24,798 nt of DNA from JACQHJ01 sp964624955 (GTDB taxonomy: Bacteria > Patescibacteriota > Microgenomatia > Levybacterales > UBA12049), in contig CAZUZF010000010.1 in the NCBI GenBank assembly GCA_964624955.1, positions 1 to 24,798 on the forward strand, read 5' to 3'. The translations under genes and the position numbers were made by a program. Below are positions 5,910-13,862 of this stretch, piece after piece. Position 1 is the first letter of the stretch. Each line of letters opens with the position of its first letter. The notes below the pieces were generated by a model. That model was not told the DNA's origin and did not search any database. It was given only the letters and a program-made list of their open reading frames with translations.

Positions 5910-6395
5910 ATGAAACTTTTAAGTTTTTTAATAGATAAGGCTTTTAAAGAAAAAATAGCCCTTGCCCACTGCGATATACCCTGCGGAATATATGATCCTC
6001 ACAATGCACAGATGGCGGCGCACACCGTGCTTAGAATGACAAGCCTTTTAAATGATTTAAAAACAGAAGATAAGACAAAAGAGAAACATGATATAGCAAG
6101 ACTTACACATGTAAAAGAAGAACACGGACATTTGGTTGAAGACGAACTGTCAACATTAGAAAATGATTATTTTAAACCCGAACATTTTGAAAAATACCCT
6201 AATCTTAAAAATCTACTTGAAAAGGCAATTCAGCTTTCAATTATGACAAGGCAAAACATTGATATAAAAGCTTGTAAAGAATTGCTGGAGATAGTTTTAC
6301 AAATCTCTGAAATATTTTATAAGACAAAAAATGTAGAGCCAATTAGAGTAAAAAGCGTATATCCAACTAAAGAGGAAATTGTAACCTACCAATAA
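5910..6395 (+). CDS. sodN: Nickel superoxide dismutase precursor
   Basis: Converts superoxide to oxygen and hydrogen peroxide using nickel. The 161-residue precursor contains HCDIPCGIYDP at residues 20-30, the nickel hook of SodN (HCxxPCGxYDP). After removal of a 19-residue leader ending in Ala-Leu-Ala, His20, Cys21 and Cys25 become mature His1, Cys2 and Cys6, the Ni ligands. The leader (MKLLSFLIDKAFKEKIALA) has no long hydrophobic core, as expected for an enzyme trimmed in the cytoplasm rather than exported. The rest is helical with NAQMAAHTVLRM after the hook; the mature part (142 residues) is somewhat longer than Streptomyces SodN (about 117). The next gene, overlapping by one base, encodes the expected peptidase. 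No nickel transporter or chaperone is in the window. Confidence 0.93.
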   Translation: MKLLSFLIDKAFKEKIALAHCDIPCGIYDPHNAQMAAHTVLRMTSLLNDLKTEDKTKEKHDIARLTHVKEEHGHLVEDELSTLENDYFKPEHFEKYPNLKNLLEKAIQLSIMTRQNIDIKACKELLEIVLQISEIFYKTKNVEPIRVKSVYPTKEEIVTYQ

Positions 6396-6682
6396 TGCTT
6401 CTTTTGACAAAGTACAAAATTTCTGGACACAGCATGGAGCCAACTTTAAAAAATGGAGATAAGATACTTACTACAAATATTTTTTATTTATTCAACTTAC
6501 CCAAGATTAATGATATAGTGGTTTTTGAAGACAAAGGAAAAATTTTTGTTAAAAGAATTAAAAAAATTAGAAACAATAAATATCTGGTTTTAGGGGACAA
6601 TAAAAACGATAGCCTTGATAGCAGAAATTTTGGAGAAATAGACAAAACCCAAATATTGGGTAAATTTATTTATAAATTATAA
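6395..6682 (+). CDS. sodX: SodX-type S26 peptidase for Ni-SOD maturation
   Basis: A 95-residue S26 (signal-peptidase-like) serine peptidase, predicted to remove the SodN leader and expose the nickel-binding His. The Ser-containing box is SGHSMEPTLKNGD (residues 10-22, catalytic Ser13). The general-base Lys is most likely Lys53 in IFVKRIKK, followed by the S26 box VLGDNKNDSLDSRNFG (65-80). Unlike LepB-type signal peptidases there is no N-terminal membrane anchor, which fits a cytoplasmic processing enzyme. Its ATG shares one base with the sodN stop (TAATG), so translation is probably coupled. Family membership is seen; the substrate is inferred from the adjacent sodN, the usual arrangement for SodN/SodX pairs. 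Confidence 0.9.
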   Translation: MLLLTKYKISGHSMEPTLKNGDKILTTNIFYLFNLPKINDIVVFEDKGKIFVKRIKKIRNNKYLVLGDNKNDSLDSRNFGEIDKTQILGKFIYKL

Positions 6683-7194
6683 TGTTATTATCAATACTTT
6701 TACTTTTAGTAATTTTATTTTTACTTATTCTTCTTTCTATGGTTTGGCCACCGGATAGTCCTTGGGCGCCTTGGTGGAGAACAAATACAAAAACTGCAAA
6801 AGCAATTTGTGAGCTGGCAAAGATAAACAATAAAGATACAGTTTACGATTTAGGTTGTGGAGATGGTGAAGTACTAATTCAAGCAGCCAAAAGAGGCGCA
6901 AAAGGGGTGGGAATTGAGATAGATCCTTTGCGAGTTTTTATTGCAAGACTTAGGGTTTTTATCAATAACTTTGATGATATAATTACAATTAAAAGAAATA
7001 ATTTTTTTAATGAAAAATATTCACAGGCGTCAGTAATTATTGTTTACCTTATTCCAAAAACATTGGATAAGCTTTTGCCAAGGTTTAAAAAACAACTTAA
7101 AAAAGGAACAAGAATTGTAAGTTTTAGATATGAAATGAAAATGCCTCTTAAAAAAGTAGATGAAGCAAATAATATAAGGCTTTACATTATTTAA
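6682..7194 (+). CDS. Membrane-anchored class I SAM-dependent methyltransferase
   Basis: A 170-residue protein with one N-terminal hydrophobic helix (residues 1-22), a Pro/Trp-rich stretch (WPPDSPWAPWW, 22-32) and a compact Rossmann methyltransferase domain. The SAM motif is VYDLGCGDGEVLIQAAKRGA (54-73), with acidic Glu79 in GIEIDP binding the ribose. The ending is short, with no added substrate domain. The layout recalls FAM173-type lysine methyltransferases and their small bacterial relatives, but the substrate is unknown. It is the third gene of the sodN operon, joined to sodX by a second TAATG overlap, which suggests a link to superoxide defence or simple cotranscription. It overlaps convergent femAB by eight bases. 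Confidence 0.8.
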   Translation: MLLSILLLLVILFLLILLSMVWPPDSPWAPWWRTNTKTAKAICELAKINNKDTVYDLGCGDGEVLIQAAKRGAKGVGIEIDPLRVFIARLRVFINNFDDIITIKRNNFFNEKYSQASVIIVYLIPKTLDKLLPRFKKQLKKGTRIVSFRYEMKMPLKKVDEANNIRLYII

Positions 7195-8125
7195 TTCTTA
7201 AAATAAACCAGCGAATTTTATCCAAGATTTTATAAATAAAATATAAGTTTTTGTTTATTACAAAATCAAAACTTCCAACATATTCGATAAGTTTTGCCCC
7301 ATATCCTTGTTTAAACCTATGGAATCCAAAGTAGACATTATCCGGTTTTGGGTCTGGTTGGTTTGCGGCTCCCCACATGTCAAATTTTTTAAGTCCTAAT
7401 TTTTTGCCAAATCGAATTGCCTCCCACATCATTAAGTTTGACGCCATAACTTCTCTGTATTTTTCACTTGATGCTCCATAGGGATAATAAAGAGTATCTC
7501 CTAAAACAAATAATACCCAAGCAACAAGAGTCTCATTGTTATATACAGCTTTAAATAAATGAATAGAAAATTCTTTAGTCTTATTTTGTCTTTTTAAAGT
7601 TTCCCACAAAAGCCTATGATATCTTTCGTTATGAGCAAAAAACTTTTGCCTTTGGGTTGTGTCTTTAGTTAATTTTAAATATTCTTTAAATGCCTTATCA
7701 GAATTGTCCTCAATTACTTTTACTCCTTTTTTTTGTGCAAGTCTAATGTTGTATCTTGTTTTTTGACTTAGGTTTTTTAAAAGTTCTTCTTCGGATTTTG
7801 TTAAATCCAAGATAAAATTATATTTTGTAAAAATAGGATGAGCGCTAGGGTAGAGGTTTTTAAAATTATATTTTTTGTTATCTTTTTTTTCTACATTTGG
7901 CTCAATTTGGATAAAAATACAATTATTTTGTCTACCAATTTCCAAAAGGTCGTCTAACATTTTTTGAGTTATATCTTCTCCTTTTGGAAAGTACCCAATT
8001 TTAAAATTTGTATGGGGGATTGAATGAATTGTAACTTGAAGATTATTTTTTCTGATAACTAATACTTCGGTTTTTTTTCTAAACTCCCCCCATAGAAAAT
8101 GTTGCAGCGGATGAATGTTTGTCAT
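7187..8125 (-). CDS. FemAB-family aminoacyltransferase (peptidoglycan branch)
   Basis: FemAB proteins transfer amino acids from aminoacyl-tRNA to the peptide of lipid II or peptidoglycan, building interpeptide bridges. The 312-residue protein has the paired GNAT-like fold of the family: PLQHFLWGEFRK near the start, TKSEEELLKNLSQKTRYNIR (residues 109-128), a GNAT-type second half with LVAWVLFVLGDTLYYPYGAS and VMASNLMMWEAIRFGKKLG, then DMWGA and FHRFKQGYG, which are typical landmarks. The coiled-coil arm of staphylococcal FemA is not evident. Its ATGA overlap with the upstream helicase gene (8122-8125) implies one transcript. The exact amino acid and acceptor cannot be read from sequence. Confidence 0.88.
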   Translation of the reverse strand: MTNIHPLQHFLWGEFRKKTEVLVIRKNNLQVTIHSIPHTNFKIGYFPKGEDITQKMLDDLLEIGRQNNCIFIQIEPNVEKKDNKKYNFKNLYPSAHPIFTKYNFILDLTKSEEELLKNLSQKTRYNIRLAQKKGVKVIEDNSDKAFKEYLKLTKDTTQRQKFFAHNERYHRLLWETLKRQNKTKEFSIHLFKAVYNNETLVAWVLFVLGDTLYYPYGASSEKYREVMASNLMMWEAIRFGKKLGLKKFDMWGAANQPDPKPDNVYFGFHRFKQGYGAKLIEYVGSFDFVINKNLYFIYKILDKIRWFILRIK

Positions 8126-9975
8126 AAATATTCAGGTATGTCTTGCATTCTATTTAAACTTCTCTCTAATGTTCCTTCGGGAAGCTCTAAGATAAATCTT
8201 GAGACAATATTCATTGTCCTTTGCCCAAAAAAAAGCCTTTTTCTTGAATATGTTAAAAAAAGATTTTCTTTTGCCCTTGTCATTCCAACATAACAAAGTC
8301 TTCTTTCTTCTTCAAGTTCATGCTTTTCCATTAGACTTCGACTGTGAGGAAATAATCCTTCTTCCATACCAATCATAAATACAACAGAAAATTCTAGACC
8401 TTTGGCTGCATGCAAAGTCATAAGATTGACCGCATCTTTTTTACCTAACTCATCTTTTATATGATCAGGCATATATTCCTGCTCAACCAATGAAACATTT
8501 TCCAAAAAGTTTTCCAAAGAAGGGAATGCAATTGCAACTGACCTTAACTCTTTAATATTTTCCAATCTTTCTAAGTCCTCCTCATCTTTTTGGTCATACA
8601 GTTCAAGATATCCAGTTTGTTTTAAGACATTATCCATTAGTTCAATTGTTTGTTTTTGATTTATATCTTTTTGGTCAATGCTTGAGCTAAATTCTAAAAA
8701 CTTTTCAAACCTAGCTTTTCCCAACTTTTCAATTCTTTTTAATGAAAGTTTATCTTTTGGATTTGCCAAAACTCTAAGATAGGAAAGCACGTCTTTAATT
8801 TCTTTTCTTTCATAAAATCTTGTACCACCAATTAAAATATACGGAATACTCTTATGTATAAAAACTTCCTCAATTACTCTTGATTGGGCATTCGTTCTAT
8901 AAAGAATGGCAAAATCAGAATATTTAAGTAAGGGGTTTTGATATTTTATTTTTTCAATCTCTTCTATTATAAATTCAGCCTCTTTTTGTTCATTAATTGC
9001 CTCAAAGACAAAAACGTCTTTTCCTTCCTTGTTTTGGGTCCAAAGTTTTAAAACAGGGTGAGTACTGTTTTTTGAAATTACAGAGGAGGCAGCGTCTAAT
9101 ATTTTTTGTGTAGATCTGTAGTTTTGGGAAAGAGAAAAAGTTTTGGTATTTTTAAAATCCTGCCTAAATTTGGCAAGGTTTAAAAAATCAGCTCCTCTAA
9201 AACTGTATATGCTTTGGGAAAAATCACCTACAACGCAAACATTGTTCCATTTTTGTGACAAAAGTTTTGTTAAAAGATATTGTGCATGATTTGTATCTTG
9301 ATATTCATCTATCAATATATATTTAAATTTATTTTGATATTTTTCTAAAACGTTTGGATTTGTTTTAAAAAGTTCTACGGTTTTTAAAATTAAATCGTCA
9401 AAATCCAAAGCCCCATTTTCTTTTAAAAGCTTTTGGTAGATTACATAAACTTTGGCAACAGTTTGTCCAAAATTGCCTCTTGCAAATTGAGGATATTCAC
9501 TTTCGTTAATCAGCTCATTTTTGGCAGAAGATATGGCTGCCAAAACTGAAGCGGGTTTATATTCTTTTGCAGATACATTAAGCAAACTAAAAGCTTCTTT
9601 GATTGCGTCTTTTTGATCTTGGGTATCATAAATTACAAAATTTTTGGGAATACCGATAAAGTGTCCGTCAATCCTAAGGATCTTTGCGCAAAGAGCATGA
9701 AAGGTACAGATTGTCGGAAGATCAAATATGGTTTTGCCTTTTGTAGCAAAATACTTTTGCATTCTCTCCTTCATTTCACCGGCGGCTTTATTGGTGAAAG
9801 TCGATAAAAGAATATTTGTCGGATCAACACCTTCTTCAATTAAATTTATAACCCTATAGGTTAAAACCCTGGTCTTTCCGCTTCCAGCACCAGCCAGTAC
9901 TATCATTGGACCCTCTCTTTGCAGTACTGCCGCAGTTTGTTCTTTGTTTAAATCCTTGAGAAAGTCTTTGTTCAT
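8122..9975 (-). CDS. uvrD: UvrD/Rep-family superfamily 1 DNA helicase
   Basis: An ATP-driven 3'-5' DNA helicase for repair and replication restart. From the ATG at 9975 it is 617 residues. Visible motifs: the Q motif LNKEQTAAV (9-17), Walker A LAGAGSGKT (27-35), TFTNKAAGEM, Walker B LIDEYQDTN, QNYRST, TLHAAKGLEF and YVGMTRAKENL. The domain order is that of PcrA/UvrD, though the protein is roughly 100 residues shorter than typical members. The frame extends to a GTG at 9993, but the ATG at 9975 starts the conserved part and sits eight bases after a TATCAT box (9989-9984). It is probably cotranscribed with femAB and diverges from tpiA. Confidence 0.93.
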   Translation of the reverse strand: MNKDFLKDLNKEQTAAVLQREGPMIVLAGAGSGKTRVLTYRVINLIEEGVDPTNILLSTFTNKAAGEMKERMQKYFATKGKTIFDLPTICTFHALCAKILRIDGHFIGIPKNFVIYDTQDQKDAIKEAFSLLNVSAKEYKPASVLAAISSAKNELINESEYPQFARGNFGQTVAKVYVIYQKLLKENGALDFDDLILKTVELFKTNPNVLEKYQNKFKYILIDEYQDTNHAQYLLTKLLSQKWNNVCVVGDFSQSIYSFRGADFLNLAKFRQDFKNTKTFSLSQNYRSTQKILDAASSVISKNSTHPVLKLWTQNKEGKDVFVFEAINEQKEAEFIIEEIEKIKYQNPLLKYSDFAILYRTNAQSRVIEEVFIHKSIPYILIGGTRFYERKEIKDVLSYLRVLANPKDKLSLKRIEKLGKARFEKFLEFSSSIDQKDINQKQTIELMDNVLKQTGYLELYDQKDEEDLERLENIKELRSVAIAFPSLENFLENVSLVEQEYMPDHIKDELGKKDAVNLMTLHAAKGLEFSVVFMIGMEEGLFPHSRSLMEKHELEEERRLCYVGMTRAKENLFLTYSRKRLFFGQRTMNIVSRFILELPEGTLERSLNRMQDIPEYL

Positions 9976-9989
9976 ACCGTATAATGATA
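9956..9989. promoter_or_regulatory. Overlapping divergent promoters of tpiA and uvrD
   Basis: Plus strand: TTGAGA (9956-9961), 18 bases, TATAAT (9980-9985), eight bases to the tpiA ATG at 9994. Minus strand: TATCAT (9989-9984, 5/6), eight bases to the uvrD ATG at 9975; no clear -35. The two -10 boxes share bases 9984-9985, so both strands cannot be opened by two polymerases at once. Confidence 0.55.
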
Positions 9990-9993
9990 CCAC

Positions 9994-10653
9994 ATGAATT
10001 CTCTTTTAATTGTTGGAAACCTTAAGTCACACAAGACTTTAGAAGAGGCTAAACTGTGGCTTGAAACTTTTAAAAATATCAATAGATCCTTACTTGAAAA
10101 AAAGCAGGTTATCGTTTGTCCCTCTTTCACACTCTTAGAAGAATTTAAAACATTTTTTTTTGATAATAATCTAAAAGTTAGCCTTGGAGCACAAAGTGTA
10201 TCAAGCGTTGACGAAGGTGCTTATACAGGAGAAGTTAATGCAAGACAAATCAAAGATTTTGCAGATTATGTAATCATAGGTCATTCTGAAGAAAGAAAGC
10301 TTTTAAATGAATCTGACCAAACTTTGGAACAAAAAGTTAAGGTCAGCCTTAAATATAATCTTATTCCTATTTTTTGTATTCAGGACAAAAATACATTTAT
10401 TCCAAAGGGGGTATCAATTGTAGCTTATGAACCAATATTTGCGATTGGAACGGGCAATCCCGATACTCCCCAAAATGCCAATGAGGTAGCAGCTGCTATA
10501 AAGCAAAAAGGAGAGTATAGTGTTTTATATGGAGGAAGTGTAAATTCAGCAAATATTAAGCAATTTACTGTAGAGTCAAACTTAAGTGGCAGTTTGGTAG
10601 GAGGTGCAAGTCTTGACGCAGAGGAGTTTATTAAAATCATTCAAAATGCGTAA
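9994..10653 (+). CDS. tpiA: Triosephosphate isomerase, short form
   Basis: Interconverts dihydroxyacetone phosphate and glyceraldehyde 3-phosphate in glycolysis. The 219-residue protein keeps all catalytic residues: Lys11 in GNLKSHKT, His97 in IIGHSEER, Glu146 in YEPIFAIGTG (the last also forms loop 6), and the phosphate-binding YGGSV (179-183) and LVGGASL (201-207). Bacterial enzymes are usually about 250 residues; the distance from His97 to Glu146 is about 20 residues shorter than in standard TIMs, so the alpha4-beta5-alpha5 part is trimmed. Its promoter is leaderless. The last eight bases overlap the LCP gene that follows. Confidence 0.93.
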   Translation: MNSLLIVGNLKSHKTLEEAKLWLETFKNINRSLLEKKQVIVCPSFTLLEEFKTFFFDNNLKVSLGAQSVSSVDEGAYTGEVNARQIKDFADYVIIGHSEERKLLNESDQTLEQKVKVSLKYNLIPIFCIQDKNTFIPKGVSIVAYEPIFAIGTGNPDTPQNANEVAAAIKQKGEYSVLYGGSVNSANIKQFTVESNLSGSLVGGASLDAEEFIKIIQNA

Positions 10654-11764
10654 AAATAAAGCCATTATTGCTATTTTTGTTTTTGTGGCTATTTTGGTTT
10701 TGGTTATTATTGCAAAAACAGCCAGTTTTTATCCCTTTTTATTTCAGCTAATCTTTGAAAAGGAAGTAAAGTTAAAGCAGGCAGAACCAACCAAATTAAA
10801 TATTTTAATCCTTGGTATCGGAGGCGGAGCCCATGATGGGCCTAATTTAACAGACACAATAATTTTGGCAAACATAGATGGGGCAAAAAACAAAGTAACG
10901 CTTGCATCCATCCCAAGAGATTTGTGGGTACCTGACTTGGAGGGAGGCAACAAAAAAATTAATGAAGCGTATGCAAAAGGAGAAGCAATTAAAAAAGGCG
11001 GAGGAATTCCTTTGGCAGAGGCAGTGGTTGAGAAAGTCATGGGACAACCCGTTGACTATGCAGTCAGAATTGATTTTAACGGTTTTGTAAGAGCAGTTGA
11101 TATAGTAGGTGGTTTAGATATTATCGTTGATAACACGCTTGATGATTATAAATATCCAATTAGCGGAAAAGAAGACGATCCGTGTGGTTTTTCAGAAGAA
11201 GAAATTAAAGAATTTATTGCAACGGTAAGTGCAGAAAAAGAAATTTCAGAGAAATTCTCCTGTAGGTATAAGCATTTGCATTTTGAAAAAGGCCCCCAGC
11301 GCTTAAACGGAGAACAGGCTTTGGAATTTGTTAGGTCAAGACACGGTGTAAATGGAGAAGGAAGCGATTTTGCAAGAAGTAAAAGGCAGCAGAAAATAAT
11401 AACAGCTTTTAAAGATAAAATACTCTCTGCACAAACTCTTATAAACCCCGCAAAGATTTTAATTCTTTATGATATCTTAAAAGACAGCATTGATACGAAT
11501 ATAAAACAAGAGGAATTCGATGACTTTATAAGACTTGCTCAAAAGATGAAGAAAGCAAAAATAACCAGTATTGTTATTGACACAGGAGACAAGATTAATA
11601 AAAGAGACGGCCTTTTAGAAGAAGCGCCAATAGCTATGGAATATAATTTTTTATCAGTTTTAATACCCAGGGTTGGAAATGGAGATTTTTCTGAGATACA
11701 TCAGTATATAGACTGTCAACTTAAAGAAGACAATTGTTCCCTATCCTCAAAATCCAGTAATTAA
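10646..11764 (+). CDS. LytR-CpsA-Psr (LCP) family cell-wall polymer ligase
   Basis: LCP proteins attach polyprenyl-linked glycopolymers to peptidoglycan or, in some cases, protein, on the outer face of the membrane. From the ATG at 10646 the protein is 372 residues: a basic N-terminus, one membrane helix (about 7-29), then the LCP domain. Diagnostic blocks are LNILILGIGG, NLTDTIILANID, LASIPRDLWVP, KINEAY, RLNGEQALEFVRSRHG and GSDFARSKRQQ, containing the Asp and Arg residues that hold pyrophosphate. A longer frame from 10604 has no support. The ATG lies inside the tpiA 3' end (8-base overlap), so translation is probably coupled. There is no clear Shine-Dalgarno site. Confidence 0.92.
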   Translation: MRKNKAIIAIFVFVAILVLVIIAKTASFYPFLFQLIFEKEVKLKQAEPTKLNILILGIGGGAHDGPNLTDTIILANIDGAKNKVTLASIPRDLWVPDLEGGNKKINEAYAKGEAIKKGGGIPLAEAVVEKVMGQPVDYAVRIDFNGFVRAVDIVGGLDIIVDNTLDDYKYPISGKEDDPCGFSEEEIKEFIATVSAEKEISEKFSCRYKHLHFEKGPQRLNGEQALEFVRSRHGVNGEGSDFARSKRQQKIITAFKDKILSAQTLINPAKILILYDILKDSIDTNIKQEEFDDFIRLAQKMKKAKITSIVIDTGDKINKRDGLLEEAPIAMEYNFLSVLIPRVGNGDFSEIHQYIDCQLKEDNCSLSSKSSN

Positions 11765-11765
11765 C

Positions 11766-13862
11766 TCAATTAATTTTATATAATTTTGCTCCATTATTTT
11801 GGTAAAGGATTTGTCCTAAAAGATTAAACTTTTCCTCATTTATATCTGAATACTTTTCTTTTTCCAAAGAGGAGATAACAACATAAGAAATGTTATATTT
11901 TTTAATAAGGTTTTTTGTTATGTTTAGGTCAACTGTTGTATAGATAGTTTTAACATCATCAACTCTTGGTCCAACAACGTCATAAGTTCCTCTCCAAAGC
12001 CACTCATGCACAGGCCATCCAACAACAGTTGGAAGGCCTGTATTGGCAGAAATTCTTGCATAGTCTGTATATGAATCTCCGGTAGCCTCAAGGATAACGG
12101 GTTGTCCTTTTATATTTTTATTTAACCAATTTATCAAATTATAATCTTGACCATGGGTTGTTTTAAGATATAAGGTTCCATCCAATCCTTTATATTTTTT
12201 TAAGTTGTCATAATAGGAATTAACTGCAAAGAAAGGGTAGGAAAAAACAGAATAAAGAAGAATAAGGGAGGGTATAAAAAATAATAAAAGCGCCCTTTTG
12301 TTTGTTAAGTGCATTAATATTTTTACAATTATGTAGCCTACAGATATCGAAAGCATTATAAATGCCTCATAAGTCAATTTAAACATAGTGTTTGCTCTGT
12401 AATGGGCAGGGTAAATATCTTTAACATAGATAATTTCAGGGATAAGGATAAGAAGAGTGGATAAAATTATAAGAAAAGCCACAAAGATATCGCTTTGGGT
12501 TATTTTGTAATTTTTTTTAAACCTCAAAAAGAACATAAAGGAAATAACAAAAAAGTAGAAAAATCCATAGAGAATAACAAGCTGCCAGAAGGGAGACGTC
12601 TGGCAGTGGTTTGGCTCAAATAAAAATGGGCCAAGTTTTCCAAGGCTAGTTAAATACTCCGGCGCACAGATAACTCCGATTCCTGAAACAAACGGTTTAA
12701 AATTAATGCTAAAAGGAAAAGAAAAGATAAAAAATCCAGATCCTAAAATAAACAAGGAGATAAAAAAACTTAAAATAGAAACCCTTTTATGGAAACTAAT
12801 AAGAAGAATAATTAAAAAGGTAAGCAGGCCGTATATTATCCCATCCCAAGCATTGGTCATATACATTACGGAAAGCAAAAAAGAAATAAAGAAAAGATAT
12901 GTTTTTTTTACCGTTTTTCCCAAAAGCAAGCTATAAATTACGGCAATTGTAAGGACAACAACAGGAATATCCAAAACGTGTCCGTGAAGATCAGAGACTA
13001 CAAACGAATATAAAGGAAACTCATGGATTGTAAACTGAATAAATCTTGTTGCGTTTGGATACCAGTAACCGTTTGGGAAACTAAACGGTAAAAACTGCAG
13101 TTTCCAAAAAACTACGGGGTGGTCTGCTGGAACATACGCTTTAAAAAAAGCATAAATAGTAGTTAAGTTTCCCGAAAATGCAACAAGGCCTGCAGATAAG
13201 AAGGAGGAAACAGCTGATTTTATAAAAAACTTTTTATTGTCAAATAAATTTAAAACAAGAGAAATTACTTGTGTAAAAGTTAGGCCAAAAATAAGAGCAA
13301 GCATTAGATTATATCCAATGTTGGAGGAAATATTTGAAAGTTTTATAAGTACAGCAGTTATTAAATGTCCAAAATAGTAATAGTTAATAGAAAATCCCGC
13401 ATACCACATATCGTGGGGAGGAAAGTATTCGCTTCTTAAAATAGAGTTCACAAAACCAAAGTCCATGAATTTTTCAAGGCCGTTGATATTTGGCATGTTT
13501 CCTCTAATAAAAGCCCAAAAAATAAAGCTTACTAAAAATACAATTTCCTCGATAATTATTATCTTCAAACTCTCTTTTAATACTTTTTTAAGACTTATTT
13601 TTCTTAAAACATAAAGATTTAAAAGCAGATATAAAAATAAAACAAAAACAATTTCAAAAAAAGAAAATCTAAATATTTTTAAAAACGAGAGTATAAAGAC
13701 AGAATAAGAGATAAGAACAATTCCTATTGTTTTTCCAAAGATATAACCCTTATCCTTAAAGTCTTTAAATATAAGTGAAGTAATTGGAAAAAACAAAATT
13801 CCAATTACCACAGTCACAAACCAAAATTGAAACAAACTGATAAAATCAGTTAAGGCTAACAT
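11766..13862 (-). CDS. DUF2298 polytopic membrane protein (putative glycosyltransferase, GT-C type)
   Basis: A 698-residue protein with many membrane helices (a dozen or more) and a soluble C-terminal domain. The loop with FGFVNSILRSEYFPPHDMW (about 135-153) followed by FSINYYYFGH, the block YANTWDG-like MTNAWDG, and the C-terminal GLPTVVGWPVHEWLWRG are hallmarks of the DUF2298 (Chlor_Arch_YYY) family. Such proteins resemble GT-C glycosyltransferases using lipid-linked sugars, but no reaction has been assigned. The gene is the last of a seven-gene minus-strand operon; its start overlaps the preceding gene by seven bases, with no Shine-Dalgarno site, so translational coupling is likely. The stop is TGA. 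Confidence 0.82.
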   Translation of the reverse strand: MLALTDFISLFQFWFVTVVIGILFFPITSLIFKDFKDKGYIFGKTIGIVLISYSVFILSFLKIFRFSFFEIVFVLFLYLLLNLYVLRKISLKKVLKESLKIIIIEEIVFLVSFIFWAFIRGNMPNINGLEKFMDFGFVNSILRSEYFPPHDMWYAGFSINYYYFGHLITAVLIKLSNISSNIGYNLMLALIFGLTFTQVISLVLNLFDNKKFFIKSAVSSFLSAGLVAFSGNLTTIYAFFKAYVPADHPVVFWKLQFLPFSFPNGYWYPNATRFIQFTIHEFPLYSFVVSDLHGHVLDIPVVVLTIAVIYSLLLGKTVKKTYLFFISFLLSVMYMTNAWDGIIYGLLTFLIILLISFHKRVSILSFFISLFILGSGFFIFSFPFSINFKPFVSGIGVICAPEYLTSLGKLGPFLFEPNHCQTSPFWQLVILYGFFYFFVISFMFFLRFKKNYKITQSDIFVAFLIILSTLLILIPEIIYVKDIYPAHYRANTMFKLTYEAFIMLSISVGYIIVKILMHLTNKRALLLFFIPSLILLYSVFSYPFFAVNSYYDNLKKYKGLDGTLYLKTTHGQDYNLINWLNKNIKGQPVILEATGDSYTDYARISANTGLPTVVGWPVHEWLWRGTYDVVGPRVDDVKTIYTTVDLNITKNLIKKYNISYVVISSLEKEKYSDINEEKFNLLGQILYQNNGAKLYKIN

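Noticed and set aside
6395..6682. The S26 peptidase as a general signal peptidase I (LepB)
   Set aside because: It has no membrane anchor, is very short, and is translationally joined to sodN, which fits SodX much better.
10744..11090. Several overlapping open frames within the LCP gene on both strands
   Set aside because: Shadows of the LCP gene, whose motifs (SIPRDLW, RSRH, DFARSKRQQ) fix the true frame.
11759..11775. AATTAA-ctcaa-TTAATT inverted repeat between convergent LCP and DUF2298 genes as a terminator
   Set aside because: All-AT six-base stem with no useful stability; it is what stop codons and AT-rich sequence give by chance.
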